A stretch of DNA of 64,000 nucleotides from Trematomus loennbergii (taxonomy: Eukaryota > Chordata > Actinopteri > Perciformes > Nototheniidae). How positions within the stretch are numbered: position 1 is the first letter of the stretch; each line of letters opens with the position of its first letter. Below, piece after piece: positions 26,831 through 37,354 of this stretch. The notes beneath the pieces were generated by a model. It saw nothing but the letters and a program-made list of their open reading frames with translations, was not told the DNA's origin and ran no database searches. The position numbers were made by a program, and so were the translations under genes. The DNA lies in NCBI GenBank assembly GCA_012861695.1, contig JAAOOA010000033.1, forward strand, positions 14,292,434-14,356,433, in the 5' to 3' direction.

Positions 26831-27115
26831 GGTGTTTATTTAAGTGAGGTAATTGGGGACAGCCGCGGTGCTCTGAGACCTGATGAGACGGGGAGTGGAA
26901 CAGTTTTTCGACTGCAAATTGTAAACAGAAATTAGTGTTGCAAATTGGACTGCAAAGTATAGTTTATATAAGAAAGTATATCGCCGAAACATTGATTTAG
27001 ATGTTATTTTGAGACTATTTAAGTCAATACTTTTTTGTTAATAAATTACATTTTTTGACTGAAAACCTTCGGCTGCTTATTGCTTTGGATTGCGTGTCGT
27101 CAACCCCGCTCTATA
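26830..27115 (+). repeat. Possible LTR fragment
   Basis: The stretch ends with an AATAAA-like signal (about 27040) followed by 'ccttcggctgcttattgctttggattgcg', an arrangement that resembles the R-U5 part of a fish LTR retrotransposon. Clear TG..CA ends and a target duplication were not found, so this is only a suggestion. Confidence 0.25.
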
Positions 27116-27144
27116 GTGGCTAAAGGAAACCTTGGATGCCACTA

Positions 27145-27260
27145 TACATAAATGTTATGGACAATTGAGTATTCTGAAATGTAGTGAAAGTATAAACTCA
27201 AGTACAAATCAAAAGGTGCTTGTACTTTACTTTAGTACAGTACTTAAGAAAATGAACTTT
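27145..27260. repeat. Possible end of a common fish hAT MITE
   Basis: Contains 'tgcttgtactttactttagtacagtacttaag', similar to one end of the 'cttgtacttaagtaaaag' repeat seen near 44.83 and 58.24 kb. Confidence 0.35.
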
Positions 27261-27540
27261 CCAAGTTACATTCCAGCACTTAAAGAGGGGACTGGATTTG
27301 CAAATATCATTTTGGTTTTCAGTTAAGAGGCTCAATCTTTGGTACGTTTGCCCTCGAATTGAACTGCACACACCCACACACACCCACTCAAACCCACACA
27401 CACATAAAAACAGTGACATTGCCGTCATCGTACCCACTCATAAGCTCTTACAGAAGAAACACAGATCAATCAAACAGAGAGATAAGAGTGATGTTGTTCC
27501 TCTCTCTGTGTCAGTGTGACTCAGATCCACAGAGGACACA

Positions 27541-27673
27541 CACTCCGTCCCTCCATACACACTCCGTCCCTCCATACACACTCCGTCCCTCCATACACAC
27601 TCCGTCCCTCCATACACACTCCGTCCCTCCATACACACTCCGTCCCTCCATACACACTCCGTCCCTCCATACA
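27541..27673. repeat. 19-bp minisatellite, 7 perfect copies
   Basis: Seven identical copies of cactccgtccctccataca back to back (starts at 27541, 27560, 27579, 27598, 27617, 27636, 27655). Because 19 is not a multiple of 3, all three frames cycle and give 19-residue protein repeats that are not real genes. The absence of any difference between copies points to recent expansion or ongoing homogenisation. Confidence 0.97.
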
Positions 27674-27679
27674 CTGTTT

Positions 27680-27970
27680 ACACAGAGAGGGATGAACAGT
27701 GAGTCTCAAACACCTTTACATCTAGGTTCAGTATAATGGAACAGAGGCTTTTAGGGGGTAGACAGAGAGATATAAACAACTAAATGTTTCAAAAAATAAG
27801 GAAACATTTAATAAAGACTTGGATTACAGTCAGCTTCCTGAATTAGAGGAGGAGCGTTGACAAAAAAAGAGCACAGAAAATGGAGAGTATCTCAAATAGA
27901 GACAGTTACACAAGTATAAATTGGGAGGGAAGAAGAATATGTTCTTCATTTTATAAGAAAATATAATATT
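27680..27970. other. No gene recognised
   Basis: No supported gene or repeat border. Confidence 0.4.
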
Positions 27971-27974
27971 TCTA

Positions 27975-28147
27975 CCTCAGTAACTTGCAACATTCTCCTG
28001 CATTATTATTTATATTTCTTCTTGCACCATTTTTACAGTATGGTTAATGTCTTATGTATATTGTATGTTGAATTGTTGGAAAGCCTAGGATTTAAGATAT
28101 GTATTGCCAAAACTACACTGTAGCTATTACGCATATGACCACTAGGC
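27975..28147 (+). mobile_element. LINE 3' UTR, 'tgttgga-agcct' family, copy 1
   Basis: Contains 'aattgttggaaagcct' and, after about 30 bases, 'ctacactgtagctat....cgcatatgac'. The same order occurs in the tail of the reverse-transcriptase-bearing element at 36187-37350 and again at 63800-63992, so this is a truncated 3' UTR of that LINE family. Confidence 0.65.
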
Positions 28148-28820
28148 CTCTCAACTTTGAATATCTGAATCTTTAAGTATGGAGAAGAATATTAAACAGG
28201 GAATAATGAAGAGGAGCATAAACTAAAACTACTTAAAATAACAGCCAACCTGCTCTCACTAACAAAAAAGAATGGCATGATAAAATAAATATTTGTTTAC
28301 CCTGAACTCTTCATGTGGTGCAAGACAAGTCAGAAGTTGACATTTGCTGCCTGCATGCTGCCATGTTGTCATCATCTTCCTCATCAAACAGCAGATACTG
28401 TGGAGGTCAACATCCCTAAATACAGTTACAGCTAAAGTCCACTTTGTGCAAAGGGTAACTGCTTTAAAAAGCCATTACACTGCAGTGCGCAGGTCCAACG
28501 AGGCGATACAGACTGAGCTGCATTGACTTCCAATCTGAATCCAGTCAGAGCTCAGCAGCATGGCTGATGGCTTTTTATTCAATAAAACATACTAAGTGCT
28601 ATTGAGTCTCAGAGTCACAACTGCCATCAGTGTTTCAAAAATCTGAGTTTGTAACATCAGTCTGATCAACAGCAGCTGTTTTTAATAGTCTGGAGTGAAA
28701 TAAACATTATATTTAACATGATTAAAAGCATACATTTTGAATATCTCACTTCATAATAAAAGATGGAAATAGAAGAAGTCAATCCGATTTTTAAACCAGG
28801 TTGGAAAATTATCATAATAA

Positions 28821-28835
28821 TAAATAAATAAATAA

Positions 28836-28881
<46 letters not shown>
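28821..28881. repeat. (AAAT)n-(TA)n compound microsatellite
   Basis: About five AAAT units followed by about 20 TA units. Confidence 0.95.
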
Positions 28882-28884
<3 letters not shown>

Positions 28885-29047
28885 TAAGATCAATCACCAA
28901 ACATTCAACCACTGAAGGATGCATTGTTCTTTCTCAGCTTGTTTCTGACGTTTATACAGCGATAGCCTTGAGTCTTTGTCAAACAGCGAGGCTTACAACA
29001 CACCTCACTGCAGGCTGACACACACATTCAAAGAGTCACACACACAC

Positions 29048-29327
29048 TAGGGCTGCTCAATTAATCGTATTTTAAATCGCGATTACGGCTTGCAACGATT
29101 ACGAAAACAACGTAATCTAAATAAAACGATAATTTTTTTATTATTTTTCAGTTGAATTATACTTCAAGTTCAGGGTCATCAACTGTTAAAAACATACTGT
29201 TCAAAAAGATTTTCTCCAATAAATTGATGTTTTCAAAGTAAATGGATAATTGTTTTTAATAATCGTGATATCAATTATTGACCCAAATAATCGAGATTAT
29301 GATTTTTGCCATAATCGAGCAGCCCTA
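29048..29327. mobile_element. hAT-like MITE, 280 bp
   Basis: Inverted ends: TAGGGCTGCTCAATTA at the left and TAATCGAGCAGCCCTA at the right. The 8 bases flanking each side are acacacac (29040-29047) and acagacac (29328-29335), a 7 of 8 match that fits the 8-bp target duplication of hAT elements. The interior is AT-rich with no coding capacity. Confidence 0.85.
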
Positions 29328-29339
29328 ACAGACACTTGA

Positions 29340-30520
29340 GAATCATTTAAAGTCTCTAAAAAATAAATACACACGTAATCACAGCTTTCTTTCACCTCGC
29401 AAAGTCATCCATCAATTTCCTCTATTCTCCCTGTGACTATCAGTGTGGCTGTGGATGAATCACAAACATATCACTTCAACAAGGCCCCAAAATAAATGAT
29501 TGACACCACTTCTGAGGAGAAAACAGAAAACTGGCCAGTTGAACATCAGACTGCAGGAGTGAAACCTGGCTTCATCATCTGCAACACCTCTTCTATAACA
29601 AATGCTGACGAAGTTTGGGAGTTTAAAAGGGTAAAAAGGGTAATTATCTGAACATTAGTCGGTAAAGCCATTATCTAGGTGGCTGCATCCGGTGCTTTCT
29701 ACAGCTAGTTCAAACAATGCACATACAGCAAGAATTGCCTGTTAAACCACATGTTGGACCCATTCAAGCCTCTATTTAATCTTGGAGTAACCAGATCAGA
29801 TTATTTGAAATAATGCTGTCATTGAAGAAAGACAATTCCACTAACATATTTTTAAAAATCTAAGCGGGAATGGTTCATGCTTTATTGTGTAAATGGAAGT
29901 CTAGTCTCATACTGAGCTAGAGATGTTAGAAGAGTATCAGAATGTCTGCAGAATGAATTACAAAATGGATTATACCTTATTTCTGACTGCTTTCTTTCTG
30001 CAAACAGAGCACGAGTTGTGTAACTCTGGTTTTACATTAAAATGTATTCCATGTGTGAAAGCAGAGCTAAAAATAAGAGCTGCACTCTTCTTTTTTCTGG
30101 CCAATTTAATCTCCTCTTCTCCTTCCTGCTGTGAGAGCATAGTCCAAATGATTCACACGGAGGAAACAGATTCAGTAAAAGGCTTTGAGGTTACAAACTG
30201 CAACACTTCCTTGTTGAACTCAAAATCTCTGACAGCAGCAAAGTGTCAGCCTGACACTCGGCCCGTTTCATTTCACTGCACTGACTCACTGTTTTTATTA
30301 AGTGGACTGAATGTTCATTTAACAAAAACTGAAGCTTTTGTCTTCAGTGCATTTATAGATTTGTCTAGTTCAGTTCACTTAGATTGAATAGATATGAACC
30401 TTTTCCCCTGAGCCCCAGAGGTTGTGACATCTGTCTTGTTTTCCCACACTGATCAACGTATTGGAGAATCTGTTTTTGTCACAACTATGAAGCAGTGAAA
30501 TGTTTCAAAGAACGAAGAAA
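29340..30520. other. No gene recognised
   Basis: Includes a plus-strand open frame of 154 codons (29923-30387). It has no domain I recognise, mixed composition and no splice or promoter context, so I treat it as chance. Confidence 0.45.
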
Positions 30521-30529
30521 ATATGCATT

Positions 30530-30830
30530 GACGTCATTTATTACGGTGGCCGACAGGGGCAAACGCGTTTAAACGGCTGAAAAAACACTTCCAAAAGTAT
30601 CAACCTGTTTCAAAAGTGATGCAATAACACGTCCCATACAAATGAAAAACATCTTCACCAATTTCACGGAACATGCGTAGCGTTTACTAAAAGCGCAGCA
30701 TCAACGAAACACTGCATATAAAAACGCTGCAAGAACGGAATCGAGGACAATAAAAAGCGAGCGCTTGTTGACGTCGGGAATTATAAAGTTGGCCAACAAT
30801 CTCTGTCACTGGAAATGTACCTCAAATGTT
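30530..30830. repeat. CpG-richer island of unknown origin, with a repeated end phrase
   Basis: Differs from its AT-rich surroundings by many CpG dinucleotides. Its two ends carry similar phrases in the same direction: 'gacgtcatttattacggtggccgaca' and 'gacgtcgggaattataaagttggccaaca'. It may be a foreign repeat, but no terminal inverted repeat or target duplication was identified. Confidence 0.3.
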
Positions 30831-30839
30831 TTATTGGTT

Positions 30840-33170
30840 TATTTTAACAATGTGGTCGCATAATTCCCTCAGTATTGTTGATCTGCTGTAAGCTAGCTAG
30901 CTAATAGTCATTATACTGATTATACTTTTAGTAAACCCTGCCATGTTTCATCAGGTTGCTGAATGTTTTCTAAATGCTGCGCCTGTAATGTCAAATGTTC
31001 TGGATTAAAAAAGATAAAGACCATTTAATAGGATAATTGGGAATGTTATCATGGAGTGAATATCAACAGCTGATGGGAGTAACATGGCAAGAAACAGAGA
31101 ATAAGAAAGAAGAAGAATGCTTATCAGCAAACATGACGTAAAAATATTTAAGGGAAGGACATTTAAGTTGTTTAGGCTGTTTGAATATGTAGGTAATCAA
31201 CTAAGATCAGGGGTAAACTCAAAATATCAAAGAAAGTTAGGAGTGAGCAGGGAGGTACTCATACTGACCTTTAGTTAAGAGCGCAAAACAGTTCAATAAA
31301 TTGTATCTTTATCTCTTTGAAAACATCCAAATATTCACCACTGACATCAGAGCAGAGTTTCATCTGAGTGAGAAACCCTCCCTGTTTACTCCAGATGTAA
31401 AACTGATATTAGACACTGAACTAGCTTTGGCTCGAGTCCTTTGCACCACCCACCAGCTCCATCTGCACAGAGCTCCATATTGTACAATAGAAAGAGAAAA
31501 TCTCTACTATGTGTTGCCTCAGGAGGAGAAACCGTCAGGTCAAACAAGGGCGAGTCATCTTGACATGGAATTCATCATCTCAGGCAGTATTTATCTGGGG
31601 TCAAAAAACACTATTGACTCAAAATAACAGCAGCAGAAGCAGCTGTAATGAAACTACAGGTTGCAATAGACAACCTTTCAGCAAGAGGTAATGCTGCCTT
31701 ATACTAGCAACACATTTAGACCATTTATTTAGACCATCAGGTAAAAAGCAAAACATATATTTATGTATTCATTCATTCCAAATGCTGCTTAGAGTATTTG
31801 TATGTCCCTTGTTCTTCAGCAAGGGATCTTTCCTTTTATAATCGCAACAACCACTCTCTTCTATAAGCAAGTGGTTTTCATTCATTTCAATCCTAATGAA
31901 CAACATTTCTTCGGTGTTAGTTCTGTAACTTTCCCCTATATTTCACAGGGTTTTGGAGCTCCCTCATCATCACACTGACCTCAGCCTGACACGCTGCCGC
32001 GCCAGAGCTGCAATCTCACGTTTCTCTGAGACGTTTACTGAAGGTTACAAACCCTTTATGGAGCTAGACGCCAGCAAGAAGAGAAGGAGGTGAGGGAGGA
32101 AGATAAGAAGGAAACAGCTACACTGCACAAGAGGATAGCAGAAAGAGAGAGGAGGCTACAGCAGAGATCAGAAATATAAACAGATTAAAAGCATGATTAC
32201 AGCAGAAAATGGCACAGAAGAGTCAATCATCGTGAAATATTAAGTGCTAGAGGCAAGTAACGCTTATAGTTGGTGAACATCTTTAGCTGTTGGGCTAATA
32301 GCTAACCGGCTACACAACTAGAAACATGATATGTGAACATACTCTTAGTTAGCCCGTTTTGTATTTAAAAACCTTCTTAATAAAAGGTAAAAGATGTGTG
32401 GTTTCTCGTACCTCTATGTAAAACATGCCTCTGTGTTGTTGCTAAATGATATCTGCCAGAAGAGTCAGAGAAAGAGATTTGTAGAGATATGGGGAAAATA
32501 GATTTTGAGAAGACTGAAAAGAGAAATAAGTTGAGAGAAATACATATAAGAAGAGGAGAAGAAAGGGGAGGCTTTAAGATAAAGTAAATATGATTAAAAA
32601 ACATTCACATTGATGCCTTCTATCTCTGCAGCAGAATAATCTTTCCCCATTTATGATTTCTTTCTCAATTTATGATTTCTCTAATGTTTGTATTTTATTT
32701 AATGTTTTTAATTGTTAAAAGATTATCATTTTTGTTTTAATTGTTGGTTAAAGTCCCAAAAAGCTATTCTGTTTGTCCAGAAAATCTGAAACTAACATCA
32801 TGCAGATGTGTGGATGTTGTGGAAGGACAGCTTCACACATTTCCCATTTTTTCAAATAATGGGATTCCAAAAGGAATACTTAATGTATTATTGTGTAGGT
32901 TTACACAGTGCTTAAGGCTCTCTGACTCAGGCATTGGTCCTCATGTAGAAGACTGGACGGTTCATTATAAGACAGTTGACTTTGATGTTTCAAACAGTGT
33001 GACTGAATATATTCAAGTTTAAAAGCTAAAAGCGTAAAAGGAGGAGATTAATTGTCCTGGGAGATGCTGTCTTTCTGCATTTCTCACAGTAGACGTGATG
33101 AAAGGTGAGAGGCTGCGTGTACTACTGACCCTGTTCTATATTAATCTGAGGTAAAAAGCAGAAAACATGT
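30840..33170. other. No gene recognised
   Basis: Open frames of 108 (31301-31627) and 93 (32741-33022) codons show no known domain. No splice-bounded exon was found. Confidence 0.45.
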
Positions 33171-33174
33171 CTAC

Positions 33175-33510
33175 GGACTGCATTCAAGACAGTTTAATAC
33201 TGTCTTAGGTACACGAGCTCTTGAATGGCTGGACAGAGGAATCACACCAACGGAAAGCCTCGCTAGTGGCCACGACCTTGGCTGGACAACCTGGAAGTCA
33301 CTTAATAGACTGCGTGTGGAACAGGGGAGGTGCAAAGCACTGATGAAAGTGTGGAACTACACCACAGAAGACACGTGCAGCTGTGGATCAGTGCAGACAA
33401 TGTCCCACCTACTGGAATGTGCTGATGCCCCCCGGTGCAGTCCAGAAGACCTGGCAGAACCTACCCCATCAGCTGTGGCCTGTGCCCGATACTGGCAGAA
33501 CAACATCTGA
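33175..33510 (+). mobile_element. Non-LTR retrotransposon ORF2 C-terminal fragment
   Basis: A continuous plus-strand frame reads '..SLNRLRVEQGRCKALMKVW', then 'CSCGSVQTMSHLLECADAP' and ends at a stop at 33508-33510. This 'LNRLR..QGRC....W......C.CG..QTM.HLL..C' pattern is the Cys/His ending of jockey-like/I-like non-LTR reverse transcriptase proteins. The frame is open back to at least 33175, but the polymerase core is absent. Which clade it belongs to is not certain. Confidence 0.65.
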
Positions 33511-33519
33511 GATTGCTAC

Positions 33520-35440
33520 GGACTCGAAGAAGAATACTGTCTTTAATACCTTTATACTAAGAGAAGAAAGAAATGGAAGCTGTGTCACAAGAGGTCAAAG
33601 TTCATCCGGTCTGAACACACTGATGGAGAATCAGTCGTTAGAAATAAGAAGCCGATCAGAAGACGTCTCCATCTGTGTGTTTTCACATCCATTAACAATA
33701 TGGTTTCTGTCTCAGTGGCACCAACAAGTCTACAGCGAGAGGACAGAATCAATGACGGGGGCTGAGGTTTTACTACACGACATTAACATACTCTATGAGT
33801 CAATGTTTACAAGACAAATCACTCTTTAGGGTAAGTATTCATTAAAAACACATCAAGCTACTTGCAACTAATGAATAAATATCATATGCCTGGCATTGGG
33901 TCGCATGTTTTCTGATTATTTTATATTATAAATGTCCCAATTAGACAACGAGTGGAAAATGCTTGATGATATTACATAGTCCAAGTTCTCAAAAATGAGA
34001 ATATTAGGCTTTTCTTTGTCGTTTAAAATACAGTTATATGAACATTTTACAGTCAAATGTGCTATTTGTGCTGTAGAAAATGCAATTATCAATGTTTTTG
34101 GACCTTTTATTGACAAAACGATTATATGAGTAATCAAAATCATAAGGAAAGTACTAAAATATATTTTAACTACGCTTCCTAGCCCCTAGTACATATTTAA
34201 ACTGTTCAGGAAAGGTGCTTCAATGCTTCCTTGCTTATTTCCTTTAATAGGAGCATCCTTTACCAAAGGAAAGGAGAAAATGCTGTCTCACAAGTCCTGG
34301 CAGCAGCCACATTTAACGTCTGTGTTTGCCGTTTAATTGTACAGTGAGGATATACTGAAAACATCCTTCTATAGTATGATCCTGGTTAGGGCAGGAATCC
34401 TAACCTATAATGGACATCATTGAGTTTGTCCCAAGACTCCTTCTCTATATAAAATAGCTTCTGGTGTTTTGATTATGTTATATCCTGCTTATCCAGATGG
34501 TTTTCAGTGGAGAACTTAAAGACTATAACTCTGGTATCTTAGGTCGACCCTTGTATGAAAGCATTTGCATTCAGTACATTTCTACACTCCTTCTCTTTTT
34601 ATTTATTACCCATCCAAGTAAATCATGCAACAAAGAACACGGAGATCCAAAGTAAACGGCCTGCAGCTGCAGTGTTTTGCTTTTCCTTCAACCTATCACA
34701 GCTCTTCGGTGCTACAATGACTGACCGACCTTGAAACCTGACATCAGAGTGACTAAAAAGCTCTCCCAGGGGTAAAAGCACACATTAATAAATGACTAGC
34801 TGGGTTGAAAAATGTCAGCAAGGGGAACAAGATCATCAAACGGACAAATGCATCAGATCTGATGGCTCTTTGGGCTTCAGTGAATGAAACATGATTCAGA
34901 GTTCGCCGACCCTCCAGCTCGGCTCCTCTTACCAAAAGTTTCATCTGTTGTCGGCGCATCAGAGGTGACACGCCAGGTAACGGCTTCCTCAAACAGCTGG
35001 AGGGGGTCATAGGGTCACATGACAGCAGCCTCGGGCCAATCAGAGGCCACCGAGCGCTCAGCATTCCTGAACGTCTGCAGATTGTTTGATATTGGATAAC
35101 CCTGAATCGCTCTCTGCACGTTTTTTCACAACGTCACCTTCACTACAGTCTGACATTGAGTGGTTTAAGAGACGAGAATCTTTTCTTCTTCCTTCAGGTA
35201 CTGGATGAAAGGATAACAAATACTATCTTATATCTCTTGGATCTCATGTTTCATAACTTTGACAAAAGATGGGGGAAATGAGTAAGGTATACAACAAAAA
35301 AGATGACTTGAGACCCTCCTCATTTATCCAATAGCAAGCCAAGATATTTCACAAAAAACACAAGAATCAAAAGATCACCATTAACATTAAGCCTCTAGTA
35401 ATCAAACATGTCATGGCTATAAACCTATATTTCAGCCTGG
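33520..35440. other. No gene recognised
   Basis: A 148-codon frame at 33383-33829 partly overlaps the LINE fragment in another frame and is not supported. A GC-richer patch at about 34880-35070 has no recognisable exon. Confidence 0.45.
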
Positions 35441-35441
35441 A

Positions 35442-35886
35442 TCAGGGCCCCATTCTGCTCATTTTCATTGTATTCTTTGCCTCTACAGTAACATGTCTCC
35501 ATGCTTTAATGTTCAAAAATGTATTTATTGTTCTCATACTGCCTGTGCTGCAGCACCTCTTTTCACCCTCTGTCTGAAACCAGAGCCCAGTCTGCTCTGA
35601 TTGGTTAGCTGGCCGGCTCTGTTTGATTGGTCAACTGCTTAGAGATGTCCCGTGCTTTAGCCTCACGTACAATGTGTTGGAGCGCTAGCCAATAGTAGCG
35701 CGGGTCTTACATAGTGATGTCACGATGTTTAGGAAGTAACAAAGGAGTCCAATTGTGTTTCAGTCAGGGGAGAAACTCCCTCTGGAGGGAACATAGGGAT
35801 TTTAGGCTTTGCAGACAATTTACATTCGCAAAAACCTATATAACAGGGAATGGAAACCCCCAAAAAGCCTAATAAGGCCTCTTTAA
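35442..35886 (+). mobile_element. TTAA-type MITE, family A, copy 1
   Basis: Shares with 43247-43530 the stretch 'catgctttaatgttcaaaaa' and 'caccctctgtctgaaaccagagcccagtctgctctg'. The right end reads agcctaataaggcctctttaa, the inverse of the left end of the 43.2-kb copy (ttaaaggggcgctattatgct). TTAA at 35883-35886 is the likely target site, as in piggyBac or Kolobok type elements. The left terminus is diverged. Confidence 0.65.
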
Positions 35887-36186
35887 GTCCTAATAGCTAA
35901 GAAATAACCTATTAGGTGATGCACAGAGAGCACATTTATAATAGAGATTGTGTTGTCTGCTGTCGGAGCTCAAAGGGTTCAGGAACAGGAGGATGTGTGA
36001 GGGAGCGAGGCAGAGATAAGGCCCGTTCACAGCGACATGCATTATGTGAGGATGTCTTCATTAATGAATAAACCTCCACAGCTTTGTGTTTCAGGAGGAA
36101 AAAATAAACCTTCCTGGTTGATTCGACAAAGAGAGAGCAGACACAATTTAAACCTTTACAAGACAAAGAAGATGTAGCAAGAAATT

Positions 36187-37350
36187 AAGAACTTGAACTT
36201 CCTGACGGGCAGACCCCAGTCAGTGCGGGTGGGAAACATCACATCCTCCACCCTGATCCTCAACACCGGAGCCCCTCAAGGCTGCGTGTTCAGCCCTCTC
36301 CTCTACTCCCTGTTCACACACGACTGCGTGGCCACACACAGCTCCAACACCATCGTGAAGTTTGCTGACGACACGACCGTCATCGGCCAGATCACAGATG
36401 ACGAGACGGCGTACAGAGAGGTCGAAAACCTGACATCTTGGTGCTAGGATAACAACCTCCATCTCAACGTCAGCAAAACCAAGGAGCTGATTGTGGATTA
36501 CAGGAAGCAGCAGGGAGAGGGACACGCCCCCATCGCCATCAATGGGACTACGGTGGAGAGAGTCAGCAGCTTCAGGTTCCTCGGGGTCCACTTCACTGAG
36601 GACCTGACATGGACTCTTCACACCACCGCCATCACCAAAAAAGCTCGACAGCGGCTCTTCTTCCTCCGCAGGCTGAGGAGGTTCAACATGGACTCCAGGA
36701 TACTCTGCAACTTCTACAGGTGCACGATAGAGAGTATCCTGACTGGCTGCATCACGGCCTGGTACGGCAGCTGCACCGCCCTCAAATCGTAAGGCTTTAC
36801 AGAGTGTGGTGAAAACTGCACAGAACATCACCAGGACGGAGCTGCCATCCATGGAGGACCGTTACTCCCAGCGCCTCAGGAAGAAATCCCTCCGGATTAT
36901 AAAAGACCCCCATCACCCCAGCCACAAACTGTTCTGCCTGCTGCCGTCTGGCAGGCGGTACCGCAGCATCCGGACTAAAACCACCAGACTCAGGTACAGT
37001 TTCATCCCACAGGCAATAAGACTGTTAAACAACTGAACTGTTGAAGCAAAATCTGTTAAACACCTGAACAGTTGAAACAACATCCTTAATATTCATCTGG
37101 CTGCTACTTAAAAAATATTTATCTATTTACCTATATATCATATTTCAATAACTTGCATATACTCTCTTATTGCACTATTTCACTTTTTAAACTATTTTTC
37201 TTTTTGTATTATTATTTACTTGCACTATATTTTCTGTTTATCTGTGTTTTGTGTTGCACTGTTGGAGAAGCCTGTGACACAAGATATTGATCAGCCTAAC
37301 TACACTGTAGCTATGTTCGTATGACTAAATAAAGAACCTTGAACCTTGAG
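36187..37350 (+). pseudogene. L2/Rex-like LINE: reverse transcriptase pseudogene with 3' UTR
   Basis: This is the most complete retroelement in the window. The frame begins mid-protein with '[14 protein letters not shown]', then '[16 protein letters not shown]' (reverse transcriptase motif with PQG and SPLLY) and the catalytic FADD at 36361-36372. A TAG stop interrupts it at 36445-36447, where the family usually has a Gln or other sense codon. The frame resumes through 'FRFLGVHFTEDLTW' and 'NFYRCTIESILTGCITAWYG', then shifts by one base near 36785-36790. It finishes as 'HPSHKLFCLLPSGRRYRSI' and 'RYSFIPQAIRLLNN' with a stop at 37034-37036. The 3' UTR ends 'gtatgactaaataaagaaccttgaacc'. The 5' half is missing. 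Confidence 0.85.
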
Positions 37351-37354
37351 ATTA

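Noticed and set aside
27359..27736. 125-codon frame with 19-residue repeats, and its minus-strand counterparts
   Set aside because: Created by the 19-bp minisatellite, which is open in several frames on both strands.
29923..30387. 154-codon plus-strand frame
   Set aside because: No recognisable domain, no splice or promoter context; length is within chance for 64 kb of AT-rich DNA.
33383..33829. 148-codon plus-strand frame
   Set aside because: Overlaps the LINE C-terminal fragment in a different frame; the other frame has the family pattern.
36220..36852. 210-codon open frame on the minus strand
   Set aside because: It is the antisense of the LINE reverse transcriptase (plus strand with PQG, SPLLY and FADD motifs); GC-rich coding sequence often leaves such shadows.
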